A stretch of DNA of 64,000 nucleotides from contig JAQMRL010000004.1 of NCBI GenBank assembly GCA_035578175.1, forward strand, positions 42,737,401 to 42,801,400, read 5' to 3'. Of this stretch, positions 45,844 to 57,790 are shown piece by piece. This stretch comes from Catonia carolina. Taxonomy: Eukaryota; Arthropoda; Insecta; Hemiptera; Achilidae. A model generated the notes under the pieces. It was given only the letters and a program-made list of their open reading frames with translations. It ran no database searches and was not told the origin of the DNA. The position numbers were made by a program, and so were the translations under genes. Numbering within the stretch: position 1 is the stretch's first letter; each line of letters opens with the position of its first letter.

Positions 45844-47031
45844 ATCAAACAGGTGTTATGGTAATTTACAAAATTATGAAAAAATTCCTCCTCGCGGTAA
45901 CGAATGCGGTATAATAATAAAAAATTCCCTTTTTAACCAATTCATACGTTCCCTATATAAACAATACTATCTCATTAAATTTAATCTACTGTACTTGCGT
46001 ACAAACACACAGGTTTATCACAGTAAATAAAAATTCAAATAATAAATTGATAATTTATATGATTTACACTGTAATTTTTTACAGTTTATTAGATTTTGTA
46101 TTCTTTGTAATTATGATATAGCGGTTTTTTGTTTGTAAATTTATGCAGGTGGGTAGGAATTTACCATTTTTCTCTAACCAAATTTGTTAGTACACTGTCA
46201 TACTATGAAACAGATGAGTTAAGTTATAGATGGGGTTGTAGTGGTGTGTTAGTGGTACAGTATACAGGCTTACAATATTATATAGAGTGTGATGCTGTAA
46301 TAATATAGAGTGAGTTTTCGGGGTGAAGGGGGACAGCACTCTGGGGAAAGTCACAGTGTATGTACGCAACGGAAGAGAGAAGAGGATCTGCTTTGCAATT
46401 AGATTAAGTCTTTCATTTTGCGACAGATTGTCATTCCCTTCCGCGACCGCGTCACACTCGGTCGTCCCTTTACCGCATACTGCGATATCACACTCTTTCG
46501 TTTTCTTTATACATCTGTCTCTTTTTAATATTCTTTCCCTTTTCTGTCTCTCGTTCCAAAAGAAGTACTTTATTGCCTGACGCATCTCTTTATTATTAAC
46601 CACTTTATTATTTGATCTAGCAACAGATTTCATTCTTAAAATTTCAACAAACTTTCATTATAACCTCAAACGGCGGATGCTGCTGTTGCAGTTGTTGTCC
46701 CGCGACCTTTTATGCGGACAGCCTCTCTTTCTTATCTACCCTTTCGTTCTACTTGTTCACCGTTTTCTCTCCATTAAAAGTTTGCATCTAAGTTTTAATC
46801 TACATTTCTGTACTTTACTATTTCTGCTATTTTCATTTAAAAGTAATCTGTTATTTTTGCATAAACTAACGATCAAGTGTTCTTCATTTTTATACTACTA
46901 ATAAAGAATATTTAAATTTAGTTACTAGTTTTGTAAATTTAAATTTTCCTTCCATTCATACGCAACGGTACAGTGTATTATCATTTTCATTAACTATATT
47001 GTTTCCGGACAAACCAGATATATGTGTGAAA
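45844..47031. other. Non-coding, nothing recognised
   Basis: Includes the longest open frame of the window (148 aa, minus strand, 46187-46633) and an overlapping 85-aa plus-strand frame. The 148-aa reading shows no domain, and its C-terminal half is Thr/His/Ser-rich and repeat-like. I do not call it a gene. Confidence 0.45.
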
Positions 47032-47640
47032 AAGGTACTTTATCTTCACCCATGTCAAAAGTGAGGTTATAAATGTTTCTTATAAAGAATTTTTTTTTAA
47101 ACCCTAATGTGTGTACGTTGCAATCTGTTCAATTCAGAACAATAAGCAACCCCATGACCCAATGAGATGAGGATGATATGTATGACGTGTAAATGAGGTG
47201 TAGTCTTGTACAGACTCAGGCCGACCATTCCTGAGAGAGTATGGTTAATTGAACCCCAACCATCAAAGTACACCGGTGACCACTGTCTGGTATTCAAATC
47301 CGTATAAAAGTAACTACCTTTACTAGGATTTGAACCAGGAACCTTCGTCACCGAAAGTCAGCTGTTAAACAGCTGATTTTGGCGACGACTTTACCTCTAG
47401 ACCAACCCGGTGGGTTATAAAGAATTTAATGTTAAAAACAATTACATTTTTTCTTTATTTATCATTATTTATAAAGAATTTACAAAATTTTTAAAGTAAA
47501 GTTTAAGGAACACTTGTTTTCGGAAAATTGCAAATTAATTTGGTTAATATTTTAGTATTAGACTAGTATTAGTATATTAGTTAATAGTATATTTCTATTA
47601 GTATTTACTTTCCTTGACTTTGTCATATGTCATGTCTTAT
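47032..47640 (+). repeat. Repeat F, copy with SINE-A insertion
   Basis: The flanks 47032-47092 and 47428-47640 together align with 40826-41078. The 40826 copy lacks the SINE and has only one version of the target sequence. Confidence 0.85.
47080..47427 (-). mobile_element. SINE-A copy with 13-bp target duplication
   Basis: TTATAAAGAATTT at 47080-47092 and 47415-47427 brackets the insert. The minus strand carries the start GGGTTGGTCTAGAGGTAAAG (A box), the inter-box palindrome at 47354-47380, the B box and the body. The tail ends CACACATTAGGGTTTAAAAA. It is the cleanest copy of the family. The 84-aa minus-strand frame is spurious. Confidence 0.95.
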
Positions 47641-48104
47641 CATACGGCCGTAGAGGTCATACATATGGGAAAACTGATTTGTAGGATTACTTTAAGGATG
47701 TCAATTTTTTACTCGTAAGGCGCAAGTGATCGAAATTGGAGGAGTTTTATTTTTTCTGTATAATCTCTGAGGAATAAAATTATTGTATTTCAGCTCTGTT
47801 GTTTAAGGATTCGGAGAATTAGTGATGATAGTAAGTGAATCATTCTGTCTGTGAGGACTTACGTATTATATAAACAACTTAACCTCAAATGAGTGTCATC
47901 CATGTCTTTCTTTTTCTGTATTTTTGCTTCCATTTCAACGTCCAGATTGTAATTACGAAAAATGAAATAAATTAAACAATCGCAAGTTAAAGAGAGTTAA
48001 CAATTACCTTGTTTGAAAATCAGTAAGTTATGTTCATAGTTACTTAGTGGATGAGGCGTAAAGGCAGTTAAGTTTAAACTGAATAAGGAATATGAGGACA
48101 ACCA
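47641..48104. other. Non-coding, nothing recognised
   Basis: No repeat copies or coding motifs noticed. Confidence 0.45.
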
Positions 48105-49113
48105 ATCACTGTCAAACTTTCAAATTTAAAAGCTTAATCTAAATCTTTAGGCTCAAATCTGCGGTCGTCAAAACATCAAATTTTTAAGCGATAAACTTTT
48201 AATCCTTCAAACTATGCAACTTCAATTTTTAAATCTCAAACGTTAAACCTTCAAACTCACTCTACCTAAAAATTTATAAATTGAACCTTCAAACTGTAAA
48301 CCTTCAAGGTTTAAAATGTTTCAACTTTGAAACTTCAAATTTTAAGATTTCAAATCACCAAACTGTGAAACACCTAATTAAAAATTTAAAAGCCCAACGT
48401 GAAACTGTAAGCTTAAATCCCTTGTCTGCAAACTTTTAAACCTCAAACTATAAACCTTCAAACGTTGAAAATTAAAATTTTCAAACTGCAAACATTTAAA
48501 CTTCTAGTCTTTAAATTACAAAAAAAAATTCAAAATTTAAAATATAACTTTGGAACTTCAAACCTTCCAACCATTACCACAAATCTTCAAACTTTGTAAC
48601 CTTTAAATCGAACCTCAATCTTTCAAATGTTCAAAATTTAAACTATAAATTTTCAAACTTTGAAATGTCAAACCTTTAACCCTCAACTACAAACCTAGAA
48701 TTTTCAAACTCTTAATCTTCAAAAAACAAACCTCAAACTTCAAATAAATATCAATCCCAAACTTTAAAATTTCAAACCTTTAATAAATAAAACTAGATTG
48801 CCAGATTTGTACTAAAATGCACTTAATAAAATTGTTTTATTTTAAATTTTGAATTTTCAGTTTGTTATTTAAAGACTAGAAATGTTTAGAGTTTGAAAAT
48901 TTTAATTTCCAACGTTTGAATGTTTATAGTTTTAGGTTTCAAAGTTTGATGTTTGACGTTAGCAGGCTAAGGGTTTAAGGTTAAAGTTTCATTTTAAAAA
49001 CCCAACGTGAAACCAACGTTTCAAAGTTTGGTGGTTTGAAATCTTATAACTTGAAGTTTCAAAGATTAAACATTTTAAACCTTGTAGGTTTACAGTTTGA
49101 AGATTCAATTAAT
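48105..49113. repeat. Foldback array of a degenerate CTTCAAAC motif
   Basis: From 48105 to about 48800 the plus strand is a chain of loosely spaced AACCTTCAAAC / AAACTTTCAAA units. From about 48834 the motif appears as its complement (TTTGAAGTTTC). The arms also align beyond the motif. About 48276-48548 is the inverted complement of 48833-49111, sharing GTTGAAAATTAAAATTTTCA versus its complement, CTTCTAGTCTTTAAATTACA, and AGCCCAACGTGAAAC. The loop is about 285 bp of the same motif. No terminal structure typical of a DNA transposon was found. Confidence 0.85.
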
Positions 49114-49860
49114 AAAATGCTTTTAAATGCAGCGTTTGAATGACATAAAATGGCTACACCGCTTTGTGTAGTTATTTACACTCATCCAGATACCGTTAAC
49201 TCTAACTGGCGCGTTAATTTATCTGATTGACTCGACTACTGAGATTTTTATTGAACGTTGGAGATTCTAAAATCGTAACAAATACGCAATAAATTAATGT
49301 TTATTTGTAACGAACCTTTATTATTAGTAATACAATTTTCAAGCGTTATTCATATACTTTTTATTATTGAATAATCAAATTATTAAAACCTTATTAGTAT
49401 TAATAAGTATGTTGTAATATAGATGATATAATATTCATGAGGAAATGCAATTTCAATTTTAAAATTTGCAATCTAAATTAAAAATATGAGCATATTAAAT
49501 TAATGCATTTCCTCTTTGATCAATTCATAATTAATATTGCTTGTAATTTTGTTTGCGTTTATAATTATGGTTGGTCTATTATTAATTCATGCTTACTTTT
49601 AAAAGTTTAATTTTGTTCAGGTATAAAATTTGTTAATCATACCGAGATTTTTCATGTGTATCAATCAGTAAAGTGTTGTATAAATATTTCCTTTTTAATG
49701 TTGTGTGATTATTTATTGATTTATGGAAATTTTTTTTAGGAGGTTATATTTTTCAAGTAATTTTGGATAGGGTGTTTGCAGTAGATTATTGTTAAAAACC
49801 CCTTTCATGAGACGACGCATCTCATGGCTGGTGGCAATTTTTAAAAAGACTTTTGATTAT
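49114..49860. other. AT-rich non-coding stretch, nothing recognised
   Basis: Short AT repeats only. Confidence 0.5.
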
Positions 49861-50790
49861 GTCAAAAACCATTTAATGATTTCTGTATTTACTCTTTAAG
49901 AGGAATCGAATGACACTATTTTTGTTTCCAAATTCCGATTGTGATTTCTTTACTTACGGTTTTGGGCCACTTCAATGTGTTGTTTTTTTTTACGTCCGAC
50001 TGTTACTCAATTACTAATGCAGACGGTGAAGGATGAAATGAGTTCCGGTTGAAATCGAAACTTCAAACTCAATGATTTCTGTATCTGGACTCTAAAAGGA
50101 ATCTAAAGACATTCTTTCTGTTTCCTAATTCCGAATTTGATTTCCTGACTTACGGTTTTGAGCCACTCCGGTCGAAATCGAAACTTCAAACCCAATACAG
50201 GCCCATTAACTTTTTGTGTAGATTACGGTACCGATGACCGTTTATTACTATCTCTTGTAGTTTCTGACTTTAATTTCTTGACTTCCGATTGAAACCGAAA
50301 TTTCAAACTCAATGATTTCTATATCTACTCATTAAGATAAATCATATTACACTATTTCTTTTTTTCAAATTCCGACTTTGATTTCTTGACTTCCGATTTT
50401 GAGTCACTTCTGGTCGAAATCGAAACTTCAAACCCAATCTTGATCTACTAACGTTTTGTGAAGATTAAAAGTCCGAAAACCATTGTTGCTATCTCTTGTA
50501 GTTTCTGACTTTAATTTCTTTCCTTCTGGTTTTGGGCCTCTTCCCGTCGAAACCGGAACTTCAAACTCTCTTCAGGCCAACTAACTTTTTGTATAGATTA
50601 CGAATCTGAAAACCGTTGGTTGCTGTCTCTTGTATCTGACTTTGGTTTTTCTGACTTCCAGTTTTGGCCCACTTCCGGTCAAAACCGGAACATTAAACTC
50701 AACTTAGGCTCTCTAACTTATTATGTAGATTCCGGAAACTATTCGTTGCTATCTCTTGTAGTTTCTGACATTTGGGTGTGACGGACAGAC
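49861..50790 (+). repeat. Tandem array, ~132-bp units of two alternating types
   Basis: A shared core GACTTMCGGTTTTGGGCCAC, then CTTCCGGTCGAAATCGAAAC and TTCAAACTC recurs at about 49951, 50147, 50280, 50388, 50520 and 50653 (about 108-133 bp apart). Between cores, one unit type reads AATGATTTCTGTATCTACTC and on. The other reads AGGCCCATTAACTTTTTGTG then TTGCTATCTCTTGTAGTTTC. The array ends at GTGTGACGGACAGACAGACA. A SINE-C tail fragment interrupts the first gap. Confidence 0.85.
49981..50040 (-). mobile_element. SINE-C tail fragment in the tandem array
   Basis: TTTTTACGTCCGACTGTTAC, then AATTACTAATGCAGACGGTG and AAGGATGAAATGAG corresponds to the complement of the SINE-C tail. The head is absent. 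Confidence 0.75.
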
Positions 50791-50965
50791 AGACAAAACA
50801 AAATTATATATGACAATTTTATAAATATCCACCAATATTGGTTTATTGGAACCAAGGTGTTTGTTCAGTGATTTTGTTTTGTAAACATCTGATAATCACA
50901 AATTTATTTGTGATATAGGTATATGTTGATTGACATATATGTGTGTATATATACATTTTCTTGTT

Positions 50966-51223
50966 ATTCCTGATTTGTGTACATTGCAATCTGTTCAACT
51001 TAGAGCAATAAGCAACAATAATTAGTTCTGTCATTCTTGAGAGAGTATGGTTAATTGAACCCCAACTATCAAAGTACGCCGGTAACCACTGTCTAGTATT
51101 CAAATCCGTATAAAAGTAACTACTACCTTTACTAGGATTTTAACCTGGAACTTCCGTCTCCGAAAATCAGCTGTTGAACAGCTGACTCGCGGCGATGACT
51201 TTACCTCTAGACCAACCCGGTGG
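50966..51223 (-). mobile_element. SINE-A copy with internal deletion
   Basis: The A box, inter-box hairpin, B box and front body are present on the minus strand. About 65 bp containing the CATCCTCATCTCATTGGGTC block are missing before the tail TTGCTTATTGCTCTAAGTTG. The 86-aa frame is spurious. Confidence 0.88.
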
Positions 51224-52142
51224 AATGTATATGCATATATATGAAATTACTTTTTATGATATATGTAAATGTGAATAAATGTAAATGTAAGCTTTTTGTT
51301 TAATTTATATTTAAACGTATTTTTTATGTCATCTAATGATTTAGTCACTATTTATGAACGTTCCTAGAAAGTGATGTGCGGAAAATATTCAACTTTCGAA
51401 TGAATGGATTCCAAACGTTAAATATTTCACAAAATAAGTTTGCAAATAATTGTATTTGTGCAATAGTAGATAGATACTTATATAGATTCATGGTCGACGC
51501 ATTTCAGTGAAGAACTGCCTTAACTAATTGTAAATCAAAATGCATGTAGAAATAGTTAATGTACAAACACATAGTTGTTAGATATTTGTTTGCTTTGTAA
51601 AAGCGCATCTGCAATGTAGTTTATGTTATGTATTCATGTATGAGTGTTGTGAATACACAACAGTGTAATATAGGCATGGACGAGGGAAGAGGATTGAGGG
51701 GCTGGAACGTAAACGATATTTCAGTGTCCAGAATTGCTGCTGTTGTTGTGGGTTTCACTGTCCAGAAGTGTGTGTTGTGGACACTTGTCCCGCATTCCGG
51801 TGGGGCTTAAGGGGGAGTGTACAGTATAGTATAGGGGAGGTTTAGAGTGAAGTTAGGTCCGGCTTATTGGAAATAGCTACCAAGCTTTAGCTCAGCAACT
51901 CTTCGCTTTCCACTAACAGTAGTACTTGTCCCTAAAGTGTTCTTGCTTACTCCTGTACATGTTTGTATGTATACCTATACAAACTCATACGGATATAAGA
52001 CGAGAGCTTTTTTCTCACATTTTACGGGTGTTCTGCATTCTACTTACTGTAATTCAACTATATTTTATTTCTTTTATTCTACAATATATAAAACGGAACC
52101 TGAAAAAAATAAATGAAAATAAAATACCTCTTCAATATTTGT
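51224..52142. other. Non-coding, nothing recognised
   Basis: A GC-richer patch at about 51670-51860 contains a 60-aa open frame without a recognisable domain. Otherwise AT-rich. Confidence 0.45.
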
Positions 52143-53060
52143 TACTTGCCTATATGAATATATAAGAAGAAAAGTATTGTTTCATATAGTTTTTTCGAAA
52201 TCGAGTTTTCACCGGATCTACACGTTTTCAGACCCCCAGAACCAAAAATCTTTTTTGTAGCGATTGGGTGTGTGTGAACAGAATATCTCAAAAACGGAAC
52301 ATCGTACGAACTTCAAACTTAAAACTTAAGTAAGATACCACTAGAGGACTCGGCACGAACATTTTCATCAAAATCAGTCAACCGAAAGTAGTAGGTTATT
52401 CGTGTCATTTTTCATTTTTTGCGATTTTTTTCAAAAAAACGGGTTTTACGATTTTTTTAAAAATCGCCTCGTTTACTAAATTTTTTATGCTTTACAAGAC
52501 TGGGTAGGCGTCATGTCTGCTGAAATTCTTTGAGAGGCTGTTTTCACGTAAAAAGATTGTTTTTTTAAGATTGCGGCTTTAATATGTATTTTAGCGCAAA
52601 AATGTATACTATAATAAGAGTTATAGAGAATTGAAAATCCTACAACTTTTATTTCAAACTTTTGTTGTATAACGCTTAGTTTAGCGGTAATTAGCGATTT
52701 TCTGGTTTTTTCTCACGAAAACTTGTAAAAAATTGATTTTTTAAAGATTTCAGTCTTAGTGTGCATTTTACGACAAAAGTATGTATCAAATTAATCAAAT
52801 TTATAGGAAATTAAAAGATCTACAACTTTTATTTGAAGCATTTTTCTCTAGAGAGCCTAGTTTAGCTTGAAAGATTGTTTTTCTGTATTTTTAAGCCAAA
52901 CTGAATTTGATTTTACTTTTACGTCTTTCTTCACTCATGATTAAAATTAGGTTATGTTTATTGGGGTTAATTTTTTTGTTTATTTCTAATGTTAGGTTAT
53001 ATTGTTAATTATTTGCATTGGCAAGAGAAAGTTGTGTGAGTTTTTCACACCCGATTTTTA
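52143..53060 (+). mobile_element. HINE-1 copy, near full length
   Basis: The 5' subterminal repeat is eroded (TTACTTGCC). The body blocks are all present, and the end is GGCAAGAGAAAGTTGTGTGA plus a hairpin with one change and CCGATTTTT. The GT tract is short (GTGTGTGTG). Confidence 0.85.
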
Positions 53061-53888
53061 CTAGACAAATGGTATTATTTTATAATCAGGGTTTATTTAG
53101 TTAAAAATTTATTGAACGTGTTAAGTGATGTAAGAAAAGGGAGCGGTAGAAAAATTTTAAACTGTTGAAAATTTAAGACAACCCATATCTCGATTATCGA
53201 TATTAATGTGAAATTAATGTTACTATCCCTCGTATTCATCAGAACCTTTACTATTAAAGAAGCATCATATCAACCCTACGTTACGCATTAACGAAACGCC
53301 CGCCAACTATAACGTGGACGTATCGGAACCATGAAAAATGGATTTAGTAGGAGTAAGTCGTGATTTATATGAAAAGCATAACGCTATAGTTAAAGCTAAA
53401 TAGCTACAGCTACTGCTTTTCTTCGTACACACTCTCTCTCTCCCCTTATTCTTGATTCCTTCTCATAAACCTCTCCCACCCCTATTTTTCTATCGGGGCA
53501 ATAACCCCATCGTAATCTACGACTTTCTGAAGCATCATTTCCGTGCCCTGTCAGCTGTCTAGTAGATTTTGTTGTTTCTTCGTATCACCTTCACCGCCTT
53601 GCCTACAACGCCCATGCAAATTTCATTTTGTTATAATTTTCTGTCCAAATACTTTATTTCATGTTTTATTTCCTTACCATTATATATTTATTGATGTAGA
53701 TAAATCTATTTGTTGGTAAACATCTAACTTCCTTTCATACACCTGAATTAGTTAAAATCTGAAAAACTCCAGCTGTGTTCATCATTTACAATATACATTA
53801 CTATTGCAACTTTAAGGAATTGCATTAGGTAAATTGGTTAATGGTTTTCCCGGTTTTACTTGATACTTTGTCTTTCCAGGAAAAGTTT
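53061..53888. other. Non-coding, nothing recognised
   Basis: Mixed composition. A CT-rich run at about 53425-53490. No motif recognised. Confidence 0.45.
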
Positions 53889-54005
53889 TTTGGGGGCAGT
53901 TACCCTCCTTCTACGTTACTATTTCTACTTTCTATTTTTTCTTATTTTTTTTTGGGGGGCAGTTACCCTCTTTCTACTTTTCTATTTCTATTTTCTATTT
54001 TTTTA
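53889..54005 (+). repeat. Two-unit tandem repeat, 63-bp period
   Basis: GGGGGCAGTTACCCTC followed by a CTATTTCTA-rich run occurs at 53892 and again at 53955, with few differences. It produces the repetitive GGSYPxSTxLFLxSIF reading of the 64-aa open frame. Confidence 0.85.
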
Positions 54006-55452
54006 AGAAGTTCGTGGTCGAATCTGTGTTCGTAACTCAAATGCGTTACTTTTTTTACTCTTTAGAAAATACTGGTTACTGGGACGTCAATTACAACTAC
54101 CTTTTCCTAATATAATAACTGTATATATAGCCTAATCGTATTTTAAAAACCATCAGATGGTATGGTATTTTAAGTGTGGGATTGCGCTACAAAGGTTAGG
54201 GATAAATTGTTTAAGTATTTCAGAATAATGATTGATGATCTTTGGTAAGTTAGGAATAGTGATTTATATGGAGATCGAGAATATTCTTGCTGTCTCAAGT
54301 GAGATAAGATTTGCTTTGAGAAATGAAGCTTGTCCACATAGTTTGTCAATACGGAAGCTGTTAAACTTATCGATAACGAATATGTTAGTAAAAAACTTAA
54401 GATGTGTGCTTAAAATTAATGTGATAGTGCAAGATGAATTTGTCAAAAGGAACGATGGACAATGCAATAAGTAGAGATTTAAGTTTTAATTTAATGTTCT
54501 ATGAATTTATTGAAGGTGTACCCGAACAAATATTCTGTGAAGTTTTCAGGGACATCCAAAGTAATTATTGATTTGAAAATCGTAATTAAAATTTTTAAAT
54601 GTTGTAAAAAGTAATTGTGAGACGGGAACGAAATATGTTATTTGCATCTTTGATTTGTTATCAAAAATATCTACGTTATTTTTTTCAGATTTCCAAAATG
54701 GTGTGCTACGGTCAAAAATAAATTTTCAACTATTTTCATAGTTTTACGGTTTTTTTGGTTATTTGGTGAAGTTTTAGAGTCAGAAAAAATTTTGCATAGA
54801 ATTTTTTTGAACATCCACAGAACTTTTTTCTTTTTTTGTCTCTAATCTCATATAATATCTCATAATCTCATCACTGTACACAAACACAACCTCTAGATTC
54901 TATCACGTTTTGCTTGAAATAATGAATGTTTTGAAAGAAGCTTTCATTGAAGCATTCCTTCGATTCACATAGTTTCAATTTGGATGCTTTATAGTTTTGA
55001 TGATAACAGATTATTTATTAAGTGAAAGTATTAAATTGAGGGTACAGTTTAATTATCTTGAAACGCCCCTACTACATGATTTTTTGATCATCGTAGATTT
55101 AAAGCCGTTTCACAGATACATTTTTAACACGTTCGTGTGAGTGTCTGTGAATTTTGTCAAACAGTCGAACGTACTCTTACGTCGAACGTAAACTTGGCAC
55201 GTACTTGTCTTGAACAAACATTTGGCTATATCTTGTACGAATTATGAAACATTGTAAGTGTAAATAAATAACTTAGAATTCCAATGTAAAATTTAAGTAG
55301 TAATTTAATGAACAAGTTATTATTTTCGTTTTAGTTAACACTTAATTGTAAATAAAAATTGTTTGGTAAAATAGATTTAATAGTACATATTACTGTATTT
55401 GACGATGTCTATTCCTTTTTAGGTCGCTGACAGATAAAGATTTATTTATTTT
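54006..55452. other. AT-rich non-coding stretch, nothing recognised
   Basis: An 80-aa plus-strand frame at 54232-54474 (with a 67-aa shadow on the minus strand) has mixed, non-repetitive composition but no domain that I know. Not called. Confidence 0.4.
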
Positions 55453-56229
55453 TCTATACTTTTATACTAATATAGTAAAGAAGAAACGTCTGTTTGTTCG
55501 TTTGTTTGTTTGTTTGTATGAGGTAATCTCAGAAAATATTTTGAACTGATTTTAAAACATCTTTCATTGTTGCATAGCTTAGAGCTTCCTGATCAATATA
55601 GGCCATTTTGCAACTTTAAGTAACTTAAGTGAGTTAAGCAACTTAAACTGTGTCGATGTCGCATGTTTTAGTCCATCGGGTGCATAGCACATTTATTTTT
55701 TCTAAGTCTTCTGAGTAGTGTATTTTTTTCGAGAAACACGATTCAACTTTTATATTTCATAGAAAAACGTGAAGAATAACATTCGATTCCAAAAACATTT
55801 TAAAAATCCGGAAATATTCAAAATTTTTATTTTTGTACTGTATTTCATATATTTGTTTTCATTCGACATTTTAAGTGGATGAGTCATACATTTTCAGTTA
55901 CTCTGCGTACTGCACCCACGTATTACTGTCTCTTATCTCAGCCACATATCAACTGTCTCTTTCTTTTCCATCGGTATTCATGTATTCAATTCTGTTAAAT
56001 CGCAGGGACAACAACATTTAAAACGGTGGACATCGATTTGAGACAAGAGAGCTTCCTTCACTCATGGACGATTATATGTCGGACTTTTTAAAGCTGGAAG
56101 TGCAGAAAAACAATTTATTTTGCTGCCACAAAGCAACAAAACCACAAATATTGTATATAGAGAGGATTTAAAATAATTTAATGAGGCCTACATTAGCTGC
56201 TGTGAATCGAAGCGAGCGGGCGTTGCTAG
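55453..56229 (+). mobile_element. Helitron, internally deleted
   Basis: It begins TCTATACTTTTATACTAATA followed by a (TTTG)n run and ends GCGAGCGGGCGTTGCTAG. It therefore has the 5'-TC and 3'-CTAG ends of Helitrons, with T on either side. The C-terminal part of the Helitron helicase lies just before the 3' end, which confirms the class. At 777 bp it lacks the Rep nuclease and most of the helicase, so it is a non-autonomous deletion product. Confidence 0.85.
56008..56176 (+). pseudogene. Helitron helicase C-terminus, frameshifted
   Basis: One frame reads TTFKTVDIDLRQESFLH. A frameshift leads to HGRLYVGLFKAGSAEKQFIL and then SNKTTNIVYREDLK with a stop at 56174. This follows the closing motifs of the Pif1-like (SF1B) helicase of Helitrons, where a GQTF-K...IDLR block is followed by HGQLYVALSRV (motif VI), a phenylalanine strand and KNIVY at the very end. 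The Ser-Arg of motif VI reads as Leu-Phe here, so the ATP-sensing Arg is lost. Non-functional. It sits immediately inside the 3' end of the transposon, as in intact Helitrons. Confidence 0.85.
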
Positions 56230-56939
56230 TTTATTATATATAATTTGAAGAATCGTAATTGAGGACATTTTGGCATTCTTAACTGGGGTTATCTTTTGTT
56301 TGTGACTCACGGTGAAGTTACCAGATATATCAATTATGTGTTATGAAAGCATGCATAATTCAAAATTACATGAGTACCAAAATATAGTAATATGTTACTA
56401 AAAAAAGCAATGATGTATGGTAGTATTGGATTTCTTATTATTTTGTACTAATATAAAATCATTCTCGATCGCTGAATTGTTGTTGTTATTGTCTGGAACC
56501 TCTCTCCTCGTTTCACTCGTCAGTGATGGTTTTAATAAAAGATTTTCTTATGATGAAAAATGACCTCTACATTTCCATCTAACTAATGAATAATTCGCTT
56601 TGATAAACCTAAAACTTCCCATCCCTCTAAATCACCCTTCCTACTAATTCACCAGTCTCTTCTCCTCCCCCTGAACCCGCCCTATCATCACCCATTCCAT
56701 ACCGTTACCTACATTCTGATTAAAAAATAATTTTGTTTTCAGTTTTGATTGATGTGTCAGTTGTGTTGTATTTATTGTATTGTAGTAAAGTTCGTCATCA
56801 TGCAATTATAACACTGTATTAAAATTGTTTTATGGTTTTATTTCTCCTTATTAATACCACTGTTTGAACTAAATATTTAATTTACTTTACCATACTAGTA
56901 TATTTTAAAGACGATCTAGCAATCGTTTCTATGAACCCG
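56230..56939. other. Non-coding, nothing recognised
   Basis: A CT-rich run at about 56630-56700 is the only feature. Confidence 0.45.
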
Positions 56940-57790
56940 GAATATCCTACACTAAGTTAAAACTTAAGTTAGTTACCACTAGGGGCCCCACACGAAGATT
57001 TTCATTAAAATCGGTCAGCCAGAATGCGTAGTTTATTCGTGAAATTTTTCACTTTTTTGGGATTTTCTCTAAAACTGTTCCTATTATTTTTAAAAAAAAT
57101 TGGCTCTTTTACTACATATTTTTTATGCGTTACAATATAGGGGTTTTTCAGCGAAAAATAAAATTGTATCGTGTCCAATGGGTCTATCATTTATTTAAAA
57201 ATATAATGCCAGTAAGCCGTTTGTCTAGTGTAGCTAGAGATACAAACCAATAGGAAGTAAAGACATTGGTAGGCCGAAGAAAAGATGGGTGGTGGAACAG
57301 GTAGAATGCCTAACCCGTGAAGAGAAGAAGAAGCAAAGATAAGGTAGAGTAAGCATCCATGTCTGGTGAAATTCTTGAAAGCTGTACTCTTAACCTAAAA
57401 AATGTTTTTTTAGATTACGGCCTTAACCATGAAAAAGCAAAAGTTTATATAAACAACCAAAGTTTTAGAGAATTAAAAAACATATAACTTTTATTATAAA
57501 CATTTGTTTCTACATCGCTTAGTTTTGCATCAATTAGTGATTTTTTGTATTTTACTTATCAAAATCTGTAAAATATTGGATTTTTAAGATTATTTTTGTA
57601 TGAAGTTTATTATAATAGTGTATATAATTTGTTTTATGTAATAAAAAAAACCTTCAAATTTTATTTAAGTACTGTTTCTAAAGAGATTAGTGTAGCGTTA
57701 ATTGGTGATTTTCAGTAAAGTAAAAAATTACGTTATATTGTTCCTTATTTTAGCAAAAGAAAATTATGTGAGGGTTTCACACCAAATTTT
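56940..57790 (+). mobile_element. HINE-1 copy, old, split by a LINE tail
   Basis: It enters at AAACTTAAGTTAGTTACCAC, carries the ATTAAAATCGGTCAGCCAGA and GATTTTCTCTAAAACTGTTC blocks, is interrupted at 57167-57335, and resumes at GGTAGAGTAAGCATCCATGT. It ends AGCAAAAGAAAATTATGTGA with a hairpin and CCAAATTTTT. The most diverged copy of the family here. Confidence 0.75.
57167..57335 (+). pseudogene. LINE 3' tail insertion (GRPKKRW-type)
   Basis: The plus strand reads GSKDIGRPKKRWVVEQVEC then LTREEKK into a GAA-rich tail. GRPKKRW is the hallmark of the C-terminal tail of many insect LINE polymerases. It matches the fragment at 23562-23740. A 5'-truncated copy inserted into an existing HINE-1. 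Confidence 0.7.

Noticed and set aside
46187..46633. 148-aa open frame on the minus strand, the longest in the window
   Set aside because: No recognisable domain, a low-complexity C-terminal half, an overlapping open frame on the other strand and no repeat or splice context. Chance openness in this base composition is plausible.
54232..54474. 80-aa plus-strand frame of mixed composition
   Set aside because: The best-looking non-repeat short frame, but it matches nothing I know and has a 67-aa shadow on the other strand. Kept only as a remark.
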